From the NCBI GenBank assembly GCA_020636905.1, contig JACJWX010000003.1:62001-126000 (forward strand): a DNA stretch of 64,000 nucleotides, in the 5' to 3' direction. The position numbers and the translations under genes are program-made. Positions 42,719 to 51,830 of this stretch are shown piece by piece (within the stretch, counting starts at the first letter, position 1; each line of letters begins with the position of its first letter). Source of the DNA: Actinomycetota bacterium (GTDB taxonomy: Bacteria; Actinomycetota; Thermoleophilia; Miltoncostaeales; Miltoncostaeaceae). The notes beneath the pieces were generated by a model that searched no databases, had not been told where the DNA came from, and worked only from the letters and a program-made list of their open reading frames with translations.

Positions 42719-43459
42719 GTGGGCACCATCCGCGAGCTGTTCTTTTCGTGGGACGCCGTCCGCCCCTACCTCGGGACCATCGCCCGTGGGTTCCTGCTCA
42801 CGGTGCGGATCACGTTCACCGCGCTGATCTTCGCCGCGCTCGCCGGGATGATGTTCGCCATCCTGCGCCAGGCCCGCACCGCCCACGCGGGCCGCCTGCG
42901 CCGCATCTGGTTCGCGGTCCTCCGGGCCGTCGCGGTCATCTACATCGACGTCTTCCGCGGCCTCCCGGCGCTGCTCGTGATCGTGCTGCTGTACGTGAGC
43001 CTGCCGTTCTCGGGGATCCCGGTCCTCGAGGGCCTCAGCGACTTCTGGGTCGGCGTGCTGGCGCTGAGCCTGGTGTACGCCGCCTACCTGGCGGAGATCT
43101 TCCGGGCCGGGATCGAGTCGGTGGAACGGGGCCAGGTGGAGGCCGCTCGCAGCCTGGGGATGTCCAACCGGCAGACCCTGGGCAGGATCGTCCTCCCCCA
43201 GGCGGTGCGGCGCGTGCTCCCACCCCTGATGAACGAGTTCATCATCCTCAGCAAGGACACCGCCCTGCTCTCGACGATCGCCGTGTCCGAGGTCCTGGGC
43301 GCCGCCCGCGACGCCCAGGCGCAGACGCTGAACTCGACGCCGCTCACCGCCGCGGCGATCTTCTACCTCATCTTCACGCTGCCGCTCACCCGGCTGGTCG
43401 ACCGCTACATCGCCCGCGAGCGCCAGCGCTCCGGCGGCGGCACGGTGGTCATCCCGTGA
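42719..43459 (+). CDS. Amino-acid ABC transporter permease
   Basis: Inner-membrane permease of the HisM/GlnP type, 246 residues with about five membrane segments. The EAA loop ([20 protein letters not shown]) that contacts the ATPase is clear, as is the family sequence [20 protein letters not shown] 42719 is preceded by GGAAAGGGG. Its stop overlaps the GTG of the ATPase gene (GTGA). Confidence 0.94.
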   Translation: MGTIRELFFSWDAVRPYLGTIARGFLLTVRITFTALIFAALAGMMFAILRQARTAHAGRLRRIWFAVLRAVAVIYIDVFRGLPALLVIVLLYVSLPFSGIPVLEGLSDFWVGVLALSLVYAAYLAEIFRAGIESVERGQVEAARSLGMSNRQTLGRIVLPQAVRRVLPPLMNEFIILSKDTALLSTIAVSEVLGAARDAQAQTLNSTPLTAAAIFYLIFTLPLTRLVDRYIARERQRSGGGTVVIP

Positions 43460-44205
43460 CCGGTCCGGATGCGACGGAATCGGCACTCCGGATCGAGGGT
43501 CTCGAGAAGCACTACGGCGACCACGAGGTGCTCCGCGGCATCGACCTCGACGTGCACCGGGGCGAGGTCGTGTGCATCATCGGACCGTCGGGGTCCGGCA
43601 AGTCGACCATGCTCCGGTGCATGAACCTCATCGAGGTCCCCACCGCGGGCCGCGTGTTCATCGGCGGGGACGAGTTGACGGCCCCGCACGCCGACACGAA
43701 CGCGCTCCGAAGCAGGGTGGGCATGGTCTTCCAGAGCTTCAACCTGTTCCCCCACTTCTCGGTGCTCGACAACATCGCGACCGCGCCGCGAATCGTGAAG
43801 GGGATGTCGAAGGCCGACGCGACCGGCACCGCCGAGCGTCTGCTGGACCAGGTGGGGCTCGCCGACAAGGCGGCAGCCCGCCCCAGGTCGCTGTCGGGCG
43901 GTCAGCAGCAGCGGGTCGCCATCGCGCGTGCGCTGGCGATGGATCCCGAGGTGATGCTGTTCGACGAGGCGACCAGCGCCCTCGACCCGGAACTGGTCGT
44001 CGAGGTCCTCTCGGTGATGCGGTCGCTCGCCGACGCCGGGATGACCATGGTCGTCGTCACCCACGAAATGGGCTTCGCGCGCGAGGTGGGCGACCGGCTG
44101 GTGTTCATCGACGAGGGCGTCATCGTCGAGCAGGGCAACCCGGCCACCGTCCTCCAGGCCCCGACCCACGAACGCACCCAGCGCTTCCTGGCCCGCGTGC
44201 TCTGA
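43456..44205 (+). CDS. Amino-acid ABC transporter ATP-binding protein
   Basis: ATPase of the importer, GlnQ/HisP class, 249 residues. Walker [11 protein letters not shown]-loop [17 protein letters not shown], signature [15 protein letters not shown], Walker [18 protein letters not shown]-loop [16 protein letters not shown] 43456 overlaps the permease stop, so all three genes form an operon. Convergent with the L,D-transpeptidase gene; the 45-bp gap has no strong terminator. Confidence 0.95.
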   Translation: MTGPDATESALRIEGLEKHYGDHEVLRGIDLDVHRGEVVCIIGPSGSGKSTMLRCMNLIEVPTAGRVFIGGDELTAPHADTNALRSRVGMVFQSFNLFPHFSVLDNIATAPRIVKGMSKADATGTAERLLDQVGLADKAAARPRSLSGGQQQRVAIARALAMDPEVMLFDEATSALDPELVVEVLSVMRSLADAGMTMVVVTHEMGFAREVGDRLVFIDEGVIVEQGNPATVLQAPTHERTQRFLARVL

Positions 44206-44250
44206 CGGCCCGCGGGGCTTCCGGATCGACCTCGGGCGGGCGGGAACCGA

Positions 44251-45288
44251 TCAGACGATCGTGACGGGGATCCCCACGCTGATCATGCTGTAGAGCCGCT
44301 CGGCGTCGCGGATGTACATGCGGATGCACCCGTGCGACGCGCGCGAGCCGATGCTCCACGGCGACGGGGTGCCGTGGATGCCGATGCCCGGTGACGAGAG
44401 GCCCATCCAGCGGGTGCCGAGCGGGTTACCGACGCCCGGGGGCACCGGACCAAGCCCGGCGGCCCAGCGCGAATCCGGCGGCGTCCACGTGGGATTGCGC
44501 TGCATGTTGACCACCGAGAAGCGCCCCGACGGCGTGGGATACGCCGTCTGCCCCACCGCGATCGGGAACGTGACGATGCCCCGGGACCGGACGAGCAGGA
44601 GCTTGAAGCGGCCCCGGTCGATGAAGATCTGCGTGGGGACCGTGGGGACGTCGGCGCGAACCCGGCGCTGCGGCAGATTGAGCGCGCCGTCGCGACGCCC
44701 GCTCAGCACCGCGCCCTCGACCCGCTTCATCGCGACTGCGAGCTTCACGTCGATTCCCGGACGGGAGCGGATGATGCGGACCTTGCCGCCGCCGTAGGCG
44801 ACGCGCACGTCCCGGGGAGCCACGCGGTAGCGGCCGGTCTTCGCCTGCAGGACCCGCATGAGGCGGCGACGATCGACGCGTTCGGTGAGCGCGATGTCCT
44901 TCGGCCCCGCCGGCTGGCTGCGACCCACGTTGTAGGCACCGGTGATGGCGCGGCTGACCGCCGCCGTGTATCCGACCGACCGCGGCGAGATGGGGATGCG
45001 GCGGCCACGGAAGGTCACGAGCAGCGAGTGGGACTTCGGCTGGACGATCTCCGTGATGAGCTTGACCCTGGCCTGCTCCCGCGTGAGACCGCTGATGTCG
45101 ACGCCGTCCACGGTCACTCCCGAGGCGATGAAGCCCTTGGCCGGCGGCTCGGACGGTGTCTCCGGCGTCGTCTCGGTCGGCGGCGTGACCGGCGTCGGTT
45201 CGGGTGGCTGCTGGGCGACGGCCGGAGCGGCCATCAGTCCCGCCATCACGACGCCCAACCCGACCCTGCGCAGTTCACGTGCCGTCAT
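44251..45288 (-). CDS. Exported L,D-transpeptidase (YkuD domain) with peptidoglycan-binding-like region
   Basis: Cell-wall cross-linking or protein-anchoring enzyme, 345 residues. Signal peptide (RVGLGVVMAGLMAAPAVAQ), Pro/Thr-rich linker (about 28-50), a domain like the PG_binding_4 region of VanW-type proteins (about 55-210), then the YkuD domain (about 225-345) with IGIHGTPSPWSIG and the catalytic SHGCIRM. The His, Gly and Cys are all present. Upstream, TACGAT and AGGGAGAGAG provide promoter and ribosome-binding signals. Confidence 0.92.
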   Translation of the reverse strand: MTARELRRVGLGVVMAGLMAAPAVAQQPPEPTPVTPPTETTPETPSEPPAKGFIASGVTVDGVDISGLTREQARVKLITEIVQPKSHSLLVTFRGRRIPISPRSVGYTAAVSRAITGAYNVGRSQPAGPKDIALTERVDRRRLMRVLQAKTGRYRVAPRDVRVAYGGGKVRIIRSRPGIDVKLAVAMKRVEGAVLSGRRDGALNLPQRRVRADVPTVPTQIFIDRGRFKLLLVRSRGIVTFPIAVGQTAYPTPSGRFSVVNMQRNPTWTPPDSRWAAGLGPVPPGVGNPLGTRWMGLSSPGIGIHGTPSPWSIGSRASHGCIRMYIRDAERLYSMISVGIPVTIV

Positions 45289-45385
45289 TCACTCTCTCCC
45301 TGGGGTTCCGACCGGCGCATCGTACCCCGAACGGCCGCTGCCGAGACCGATCGTCGGGCGCGTCGGCCGACCGCGGCGGGGACGT

Positions 45386-46186
45386 TCAGTCGGTCCGCGC
45401 GACGTCCGAACGCAGGAGCTGCCCGGTGGGCTGATGGCGCGCCAGGACGACGTCGCCGACCGGCCCGACGCGCCGGGACGGCTGCACCCGGACCAGGAGC
45501 CGTCCGTCGCCCCGCAGCGCGACGGCGCCCACGGCGTGAAACGGCACCGGACCGAACAGCCCGTGGAGCTGCAGCTCCTCGCCCGGGAACCCGTGATCGG
45601 CGACGACCCGCTGCCAGGCCACCGCCAGTCGCGCGCGGCTCAGCGAGTCCCATGCCTGACGGCGGAGCGTCAGGGCGAAGACCGGCCCGTCAGCCCGGGC
45701 CTGGTGGCGTCCGAGTGAGATCCGCGGCAGCGGCGGCACCGCTCCGGCCGCCGGCCAGGGGTCGATCAGGCAGGGCGGCGCGTGCGCGGTGGTGGCGCAG
45801 ACCTCGAGCCTGCCGAGATCGGGTGACCAGGCGCCCAGCGGCACGCGCCGCGCGGGTGCGGCCACGCCCGGGTCGCCGAGGTGCGCGGCCGGTGCCTCCA
45901 GGTCGAGGCGCGGCGTCCTCGCCTCGGTCGACGGGGTGTCGTGCCTGCGGCGGACCGACGCGGAGAACCGCGCGATGCCGTCGCCGATTGCGGACGTCGA
46001 CGGACGCGGATGGGTGTGGGTGTTGGACGTGAAGTCCACGACGGGCGGTGCGACGGTCCCGCGCACCATCTCCGGAGCGTGGACCGCCACCTCGGGCGTC
46101 CCGGGGGTGTGCACGGCCGGGAGTCCCCCGAGCCGGGCGAGCACGCGGCGCAGGTCGTCGGTGACCCCGTGGCTCCGATCACCCAT
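45386..46186 (-). CDS. Uncharacterised protein at the end of the flhB-flhA-flhF operon
   Basis: Protein of 266 residues, no recognised domain. It is Pro-, Arg- and Ala-rich, with no membrane segment or signal. The first third looks unstructured; the last two thirds could be a mixed alpha/beta domain (FALTLRRQAWDSLSRARLAVAWQRVV, ELQLHGLFGPVPFHAVGAV, LRGDGRLLVRVQPSRRV). It is 21 bp after the preceding hypothetical gene on the same strand, suggesting expression with flagellar genes. No function assigned. Confidence 0.5.
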   Translation of the reverse strand: MGDRSHGVTDDLRRVLARLGGLPAVHTPGTPEVAVHAPEMVRGTVAPPVVDFTSNTHTHPRPSTSAIGDGIARFSASVRRRHDTPSTEARTPRLDLEAPAAHLGDPGVAAPARRVPLGAWSPDLGRLEVCATTAHAPPCLIDPWPAAGAVPPLPRISLGRHQARADGPVFALTLRRQAWDSLSRARLAVAWQRVVADHGFPGEELQLHGLFGPVPFHAVGAVALRGDGRLLVRVQPSRRVGPVGDVVLARHQPTGQLLRSDVARTD

Positions 46187-46207
46187 CGGACGTCGGACCC
46201 GGGCCGG

Positions 46208-46750
46208 CTACGCCGCTTCGCCGGCGGCGATGAGCTCGAGGGCGGCGCGGACGCGCTGCATCGGCTCCGTGGGATCCATCGATTCGCCCAGATCGGCGAT
46301 GGTCTGGGGCAGGCTCCCCGCCTCCCCCTCCACGATCACCCGCAGCGGCGGGTCCCCGTGCACGGTCTGCACCAGGAACGCACCGTCCTCCTGGTCGCCG
46401 CCGATGGTGCCGCGCTCGCCGACGGGCGGCAGGTTGGTGCGGATCACCGCCCCGACGGGGCACTCGGCCCGGACGGCGCCGAGCAGTCGTTCGTCGTCCA
46501 ACAGGAGCGCCGTCGGCGGCTCGCTCACCGCGCCGAGCAGTGTCCTGGCGACGACGTCCGCCCGCAGATACCGGTCGAGCGCGCCGCCGTAGAGGGCGCG
46601 CTGGAGCCGGGTCGGCGTGATCGGGTCGGTGTAGCGGAAATCGAGCGGGAGCCCGTAGACGTCGGTCACCATGAGGCCCCCGACGTAGGTACCGTCGGAG
46701 TCCAGCGACACGACGAGGAACCCGGGGCGGGCGCCGTCGGACCGGCTCAT
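46208..46750 (-). CDS. Uncharacterised protein in the flagellar operon
   Basis: Soluble protein of 180 residues. It has an N-terminal beta-rich part (FLVVSLDSDGTYVGGLMVTDVYGL), a basic central segment (YTDPITPTRLQRALYGGALDRYLRADVVARTLL) and an acidic C-terminal helix. I recognise no family. The sequence looks like a compact folded domain rather than low complexity. ATG 46750 overlaps the stop of the preceding small gene (ATGA), so it is a real, coupled gene of the operon. Confidence 0.55.
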   Translation of the reverse strand: MSRSDGARPGFLVVSLDSDGTYVGGLMVTDVYGLPLDFRYTDPITPTRLQRALYGGALDRYLRADVVARTLLGAVSEPPTALLLDDERLLGAVRAECPVGAVIRTNLPPVGERGTIGGDQEDGAFLVQTVHGDPPLRVIVEGEAGSLPQTIADLGESMDPTEPMQRVRAALELIAAGEAA

Positions 46751-46995
46751 GCGAACGCGTCCAGTGACGATCCGGTGTTCCCGGTGGGATCCGGCGCGCC
46801 ACCGTAATGCCCGCGGCCGTCCGCCGCCGGCGCCTGCCGGGTGGTGTCGTCCTGCGCGCCGTCGTCCGAACGGTCGCGCTCGGCGATCTGGCGGCGACGT
46901 TCGGCCTCGGCGAGCCGGTTCGCCTCGGTGGCGCCCGGCGGACGGATGGGCTCGCCGTAGAGACCGCTGATCCCGCGGATGCCGTCACCGGTCAC
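46747..46995 (-). CDS. Small uncharacterised hydrophilic protein
   Basis: Protein of 82 residues from GTG 46995. A short N-terminal motif (GIRGISGLYGEPIRPP) is followed by a charged helix (EANRLAEAERRRQIAERDR) and a Gly/Asp-rich tail that looks disordered. No family recognised. It could be an adaptor or assembly factor judging only from its shape and position. Coupled by ATGA to the next gene; 16 bp after the small membrane-protein gene. Confidence 0.45.
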   Translation of the reverse strand: MTGDGIRGISGLYGEPIRPPGATEANRLAEAERRRQIAERDRSDDGAQDDTTRQAPAADGRGHYGGAPDPTGNTGSSLDAFA

Positions 46996-47011
46996 CGAAT
47001 CCTCCGATCAC

Positions 47012-47323
47012 TCACTGGTTCGACTCGGGCGTCGCCGTGTCGCGGCTTCGTGCGACGCCACCCACCTGCGCGGCGTGGCCCCGCGCCGCCGCCCCGCGCA
47101 TGACCCCCTGCAGCACAAGCAGCGCGCACCACCAGCAGACCAGGGACATCGCGAACGCGCCGACGACCGCCCGCAGCACCGAGTCGGTCAGGGGCAGGTC
47201 CTCGCCGCGCGAAATCCAGAACGTGATCGCGAACCCCAACAGCAGCCCGATGCCGCGCGCGCGGTGGCTCCAGTAGGCGATGGTGCTGATGGTCTTGTCG
47301 TTCTTCGCGTTGCCCTTCGCCAT
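47012..47323 (-). CDS. Small two-helix membrane protein
   Basis: Protein of 103 residues with two predicted membrane segments (about 25-40 and 48-72: GIGLLLGFAITFWIS and LRAVVGAFAMSLVCWWCALLVL) between basic termini. No family recognised. The ATGA overlap with the PilZ gene indicates cotranslation. A membrane partner of the PilZ protein or of the export apparatus is conceivable. Confidence 0.55.
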   Translation of the reverse strand: MAKGNAKNDKTISTIAYWSHRARGIGLLLGFAITFWISRGEDLPLTDSVLRAVVGAFAMSLVCWWCALLVLQGVMRGAAARGHAAQVGGVARSRDTATPESNQ

Positions 47324-48009
47324 CAGTCAAGTCCGATCTCGCGTCGGCGAAGCTGCCGCTGGCGGTCGAACAGGAACCGGACCAGCCGCGACTCGTCCGA
47401 CCCCTGGAGGTCCGGGAACGCCAGGGCGGTCCGGAACGGCCGCGCGGATCGTTCGTCATGCTCGACGCGCACCACCCGCGCCAGCACGTCGACCTCCCCG
47501 CCGACGCCGCAGTGCACCTGCAGACGCACCGTCGAGTCCACCGGAAGGGCCGTCCGGAACCGGACCAGGACCCCGCGCGCCGAGAGGTCTTCGGTGATGC
47601 CGGTCTCGGCCTCCTCGGCTACCTCGGAGGACCCGCCGTCGTCGCCCCGGACGACGCGGGCCATCAACTGCACCGGAACGCGTACCGCGGTCCGCCGTTG
47701 CATGCGCTCGACGGCTTCGACGGTCAGCCAGATCCCCTCGCCGCCCGCGTCGACCGAGCCATCGCGGCGGGCGCGCGCCTCGCAGGGCAGATCGGCGGCG
47801 GAGTAGGTCAGCACCAGGGGGCGGTCATCAGGTACCTCGGCCACGTTGCCGCCGATGCGAGGAGGCTCGACGCGAATGCGCGCCTCGCGGACCTCGATCA
47901 CGAGGGTGCTGACCGGGCCGACCGGCAGATCCTCGAGCCAGATCTCAGCGCCCGGGAGTGGAAGCGGGCCGGGCTGCCCTGATTCGGGCCGGGCGAGGAA
48001 GAGCGTCAT
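47323..48009 (-). CDS. PilZ-domain c-di-GMP effector, YcgR-like
   Basis: Protein of 228 residues with an N-terminal beta-rich YcgR-like domain and a C-terminal PilZ domain. The c-di-GMP motifs are visible: RRTAVRVPVQ (RxxxR type, about 112) and DLSARGVLVRF (DxSxxG, about 150). It likely slows or tunes the flagellar motor or export in response to c-di-GMP. ATG 48009 overlaps the flhF stop, and its own stop overlaps the next ATG, so it is firmly part of the operon. Confidence 0.87.
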   Translation of the reverse strand: MTLFLARPESGQPGPLPLPGAEIWLEDLPVGPVSTLVIEVREARIRVEPPRIGGNVAEVPDDRPLVLTYSAADLPCEARARRDGSVDAGGEGIWLTVEAVERMQRRTAVRVPVQLMARVVRGDDGGSSEVAEEAETGITEDLSARGVLVRFRTALPVDSTVRLQVHCGVGGEVDVLARVVRVEHDERSARPFRTALAFPDLQGSDESRLVRFLFDRQRQLRRREIGLD

Positions 48010-49700
48010 GGCAGGAGGAGCTCCGCGATCCGGGAGGGGTCGGCGGGCATGACGACACCGTCGCGGCCGGCGCCTTCGGACAGCAGCGACACCGGCTTCA
48101 GCATCCTGAGCGGAATGTTGACCAGGTTGCCGAGGAAACGGGTCTCGTCGAGCTTGGTGAGGGTCAGGCGGTTGACACCGGCGATGCGGAACCGCCGCGA
48201 CACGTCGCCCAGGTCCGCGATGTGGGTCGCGACGGGCAGTACCAGGTGCACTTCCTCGGGCCGGACGGTGCCGAGCAACGCGCCCAGGTCCTCCATGTCC
48301 TCGAGGTTCTTGTGCGACCGTCCGGGGGTGTCCACGACGATGAGGTCGTGGTCGGCGAGTTCGGCGCGGGCGGCCGCCAGCTGCGCGGCGTCGTCGACCG
48401 TGGCGAGCGAGAGCCCCAGGCGCTGCGCCGTGGCGGAGAGCTCCGGGTCGGGCAACCCTCCCGCGGCGATCAGCGCGACGCTGATCTCGCGGCCCCCGAG
48501 CCGCTCGGCCAGTGCGGTGACGACGCTGGTCTTGCCGACGCCGCTCTGCCCCACGAACGCCATCATCTGGCCGGGCTGGCGCCCCTTCCAATCACGGGGG
48601 ACGGGCAACCGGGACGCCAGCCAGCGTCGCACGGCATCGCGAACCTCACTGGCGTCCAGGAAGGGCAGCGCCCCCGTGGAGAATCCCTGCAGGAACGGCT
48701 CGAGGTAGCGCGCATCGACCCCCGCGCCGAGCAATTCGCTTCGGACGGCGTCGAGCGCCCGATCCGAGCTGCCGGGCCGAGCGGGCGTCGTTCTGGCCCC
48801 CACGGACTGCAACGGAGACGGGTCCCCGATGGTGTCGATGAAGCGGTCGTCGGCCGGCTCCTCGACGATGGGATCGTCGAATGTCTCCACGTCGGCATCG
48901 ACGATCGGTCCCGCCGGGGCGGGCGCCGGCTTCGGGACGCCGGCGGGCGGCGTCTCGACCACGGTGGCCGCCGGGGCGGGCGGCGGTTCGGCCGGGGCGA
49001 TGGGCTCGACCGCCGGTCCCGCCGCCGGCGGCAGGGGGGCAGCGGGCGCGGCCGCGACGTCGGCGGCGTCGAGCCGCTCCCAGACGGGTCGGCCGATCGC
49101 CGGGTTCTGCCGATCCTGGACGACGCGCATGCCGCCCCGGTCCGCGGGAATGAACGGCGGAGGGGTCGGAACCGCACCGGGCGCACGGACGGGCGCCGGC
49201 GCCGGCGCGGGACCGGAGTCGTCCTGGCGGGCGTCGCGCGCGCTGCGCATGGCTTCGCGGGCCGCGGCGATGATCGCTTCGGTCCGTTCCGGACCGGCGG
49301 GCGCGAACGGGCGCTGCGGCGCGGAACCTGCGCTTCTGGCGTACGTGGAGGCGGCGGACGCGGCGGGTCCGGGACCCGGGGCCCGGGTGACGCCGGCCTC
49401 GGCCTCTGTGGCGGCGGCGAGCCGCGACTGCAGGTGCGACGAGAAGGGATTCGGGAGGTCGTCGTCGTCGTGGACGTCGAGCACCGACGCGGCCGCGATG
49501 CGGTTGTCGTAGTCGGCGGCGCCGTCCTCGTCGGCCCGGTCCGCGGCGGTCACCTCGATCAGCTCACGACCGAAGAACCCGCCGAGGCCCCCGCGCACGA
49601 CGCGGCGCGTCTGGATGATCACGGCCTCCTCGCCGAGCTCGGCGCGGATCTGCTTGAGCACCTCGTCGACCGACGTCCCGGTGAATTGTCTGATCTGCAT
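48006..49700 (-). CDS. flhF: Flagellar biosynthesis SRP-like GTPase FlhF
   Basis: SRP-family GTPase controlling flagellar placement or number, 564 residues. N-terminal B domain MQIRQFTGTSVDEVLKQI and AVIIQTRR; a long Ala/Pro-rich, probably disordered middle (about 85-300), longer than in most FlhF; then the NG domain with FVGQSGVGKTSVVTALAERLG, VDTPGRSHKN and TLTKLDETRFLG. The partner FlhG is not in this window. ATG 49700 is 19 bp after flhA. Confidence 0.92.
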   Translation of the reverse strand: MQIRQFTGTSVDEVLKQIRAELGEEAVIIQTRRVVRGGLGGFFGRELIEVTAADRADEDGAADYDNRIAAASVLDVHDDDDLPNPFSSHLQSRLAAATEAEAGVTRAPGPGPAASAASTYARSAGSAPQRPFAPAGPERTEAIIAAAREAMRSARDARQDDSGPAPAPAPVRAPGAVPTPPPFIPADRGGMRVVQDRQNPAIGRPVWERLDAADVAAAPAAPLPPAAGPAVEPIAPAEPPPAPAATVVETPPAGVPKPAPAPAGPIVDADVETFDDPIVEEPADDRFIDTIGDPSPLQSVGARTTPARPGSSDRALDAVRSELLGAGVDARYLEPFLQGFSTGALPFLDASEVRDAVRRWLASRLPVPRDWKGRQPGQMMAFVGQSGVGKTSVVTALAERLGGREISVALIAAGGLPDPELSATAQRLGLSLATVDDAAQLAAARAELADHDLIVVDTPGRSHKNLEDMEDLGALLGTVRPEEVHLVLPVATHIADLGDVSRRFRIAGVNRLTLTKLDETRFLGNLVNIPLRMLKPVSLLSEGAGRDGVVMPADPSRIAELLLP

Positions 49701-49719
49701 CTGCTCAGCTCACTCCTTG

Positions 49720-51816
49720 TCAGGCCACACCGGCCATCCCGACGGGCTCGATCCGCACGTCGGGAAGGATTTCGTTGTAGGACAACACCGCCATCGACGG
49801 CAGGGCATGCACGGTCAGGGCCTTGAGATGGCGCCTGGTGGCCGCCGAACACAGCACCACGGGCGGGGCGCCGATCGACTGGGCCGCGTCCACCTGCATC
49901 GAGAGCACCTCGAGGAGCTCGTTGAGGCGCTCGGGTGAGATGGTGGGCTGGCTGCCCTCCTCGGTCCGCATGACCGACTCCGCGATCTCCCGGTCCGTGT
50001 CGGGGTCCAGGGTGATCGCCCGCAGGGTTCCCTGAGCGTCCACGTAGCGGTTGCAGATGACGCGCGCGAGCGCCTGGCGGCAGTACTCGGCCAGGATCGG
50101 AACGTCCTTGGTGACGCGGGCCTTGTCGCCCAGGGTCTCGAGGATGGTGACCAGGTCGCGGATCGGCACGCCCTCGACCAGCAGCAACTGCAGGACGCGC
50201 TGCACGTCGCCCACCGAGAGCTGGTCCGGGACCAGGTCCTCGACGGTCGCCGGCGAGCGTTCCTTGAGCTGGTCGAGCAGCGCGCGGGTGTCCTGGCGCC
50301 CGAGCAACTCGTCGCCGTCACGGCGGATGATCTCGGAGAGGTGGGTCACGATGAGCGAGGTGTGGTCGACCACGGTGTATCCGCTGATCTCAGCCTGTTC
50401 ACGCTGCGACTCCGAGATCCATACCGCGGGAAGTCCGAAGGCCGGCTCGGTCGTCGAGATCCCGTCGAGGTGCGCGTCGCCGGTTCCCGGGTTCATCGCC
50501 AGCAGCTGACCGGGCATCAACGCCCAGCGGGCCACCTCGACACCGCGGATCTTGATTGCGTATTCGTGGGATGAAAGCTGAATGTTGTCCCGGATGCGAA
50601 TCGGCGCCAGGGAAAGTCCGAGCTCGGTCGCGGTCTGGCGGCGGACCATGGCGACACGACCGAGGAGGTCGCCGCCTTCCTCCTTGTCCACCAGCGGGAT
50701 CAGGCCATAGCCGATCTCCAGCTCGAGCGGGTCGAGCGGGAGCAGCTGGGCGACGTCCTCCGGCTCGGACGGACGGGTCTCGATCTCGCTGGCTTCGGCT
50801 TCGGCGGCGGCGGTGATGGCTTCGTCCTGACCGCGTCGCAGGGCCATCGCGAACGCGATCACCCCGGCGCCGATGACGAAGAACGGGATCTTCGGAAGAC
50901 CGGGCACGATGCCCAGGGCGGTCACCACGATCCCGGTGATCAGCAGGGCGCGGGGTTGCGCGGTGAGCTGGGTGGTGAGGTCCCGGCCGAGGTCCGACTC
51001 GCCCGCGGCGCGGGTCACGATGATGCCCGTGGCGGTCGAGATCAGGAGCGCGGGGATCTGGCTGACAAGCCCCTCGCCGACGGTCAGCAGCGAGAAGTGC
51101 TGGACGGCTTCGGAGAAGCCCATCCCCTGCTGCAGCACGCCGACGCCCATCCCGCCGAGGAGGTTGATCATCACGATCAGCACGGCGGCGATGGCGTCGC
51201 CCTTCACGAACTTCGAGGCACCGTCCATGGCCCCGTAGAAGTCGGCTTCCTTGGAGACGGACCGGCGGCGCTGCTGGGCCTCCTCGTCGGTGATGATGCC
51301 GGCGTTCAGGTCGGCGTCGATGGCCATCTGCTTTCCGGGCATCGCGTCGAGGGTGAAGCGGGCGGCCACTTCGGCGACGCGCCCCGCACCGTTGGTGATG
51401 ACCACGAACTGGATGACCACGAGGATCGTGAACACGATCAGCCCGACGACGATGTTGCCGCCGACGACGAACTTGCCGAAGGCACTGATGACCTCGCCCG
51501 CCTCCCCGTGGAGCAGGATCAGGCGTGTACCGGAGATGTTCAAGGCCAGGCGGAAGAGCGTGGCCACGAGCAGAAGGCTCGGGAAGATCGAGAACTGGAG
51601 CGGCTCGGTCGTGTAGACGGTCGCCAGCACGATCGCGAGGGCGAGCGAGATGTTGGCGGTGAGCAGCACGTCCAGCATCGCCGTGGGCATCGGGATGATC
51701 ATCATCACGACGATTCCGACGATGGCGACGGCGACCAGCACGTCGCCCATGCCCGTGAGCCGCTCGACCATCCCCGGATTGCCCGGACGGGCCGGGGCGA
51801 GTGCCTGGGTGCTCAT
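49720..51816 (-). CDS. flhA: Flagellar type III export gate protein FlhA
   Basis: Main ion-driven component of the flagellar export gate, 698 residues, normal length. Eight membrane segments in the first 340 residues, with the family signature around RFTLDAMPGKQMAID at about 145-160 and IDADLNAGIITDEEA after it. The cytoplasmic C-terminal domain (from about 360) binds export chaperones. ATG 51816 lies 14 bp after flhB. Same operon as flhB and flhF. Confidence 0.97.
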   Translation of the reverse strand: MSTQALAPARPGNPGMVERLTGMGDVLVAVAIVGIVVMMIIPMPTAMLDVLLTANISLALAIVLATVYTTEPLQFSIFPSLLLVATLFRLALNISGTRLILLHGEAGEVISAFGKFVVGGNIVVGLIVFTILVVIQFVVITNGAGRVAEVAARFTLDAMPGKQMAIDADLNAGIITDEEAQQRRRSVSKEADFYGAMDGASKFVKGDAIAAVLIVMINLLGGMGVGVLQQGMGFSEAVQHFSLLTVGEGLVSQIPALLISTATGIIVTRAAGESDLGRDLTTQLTAQPRALLITGIVVTALGIVPGLPKIPFFVIGAGVIAFAMALRRGQDEAITAAAEAEASEIETRPSEPEDVAQLLPLDPLELEIGYGLIPLVDKEEGGDLLGRVAMVRRQTATELGLSLAPIRIRDNIQLSSHEYAIKIRGVEVARWALMPGQLLAMNPGTGDAHLDGISTTEPAFGLPAVWISESQREQAEISGYTVVDHTSLIVTHLSEIIRRDGDELLGRQDTRALLDQLKERSPATVEDLVPDQLSVGDVQRVLQLLLVEGVPIRDLVTILETLGDKARVTKDVPILAEYCRQALARVICNRYVDAQGTLRAITLDPDTDREIAESVMRTEEGSQPTISPERLNELLEVLSMQVDAAQSIGAPPVVLCSAATRRHLKALTVHALPSMAVLSYNEILPDVRIEPVGMAGVA

Positions 51817-51830
51817 ACTCGGCGCGCTCC

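Noticed and set aside
45289..45385. Sigma-28 promoter for the L,D-transpeptidase gene
   Set aside because: No TAAA/TCAA-N15-GCCGAT arrangement; an ordinary TACGAT box and Shine-Dalgarno are present instead.
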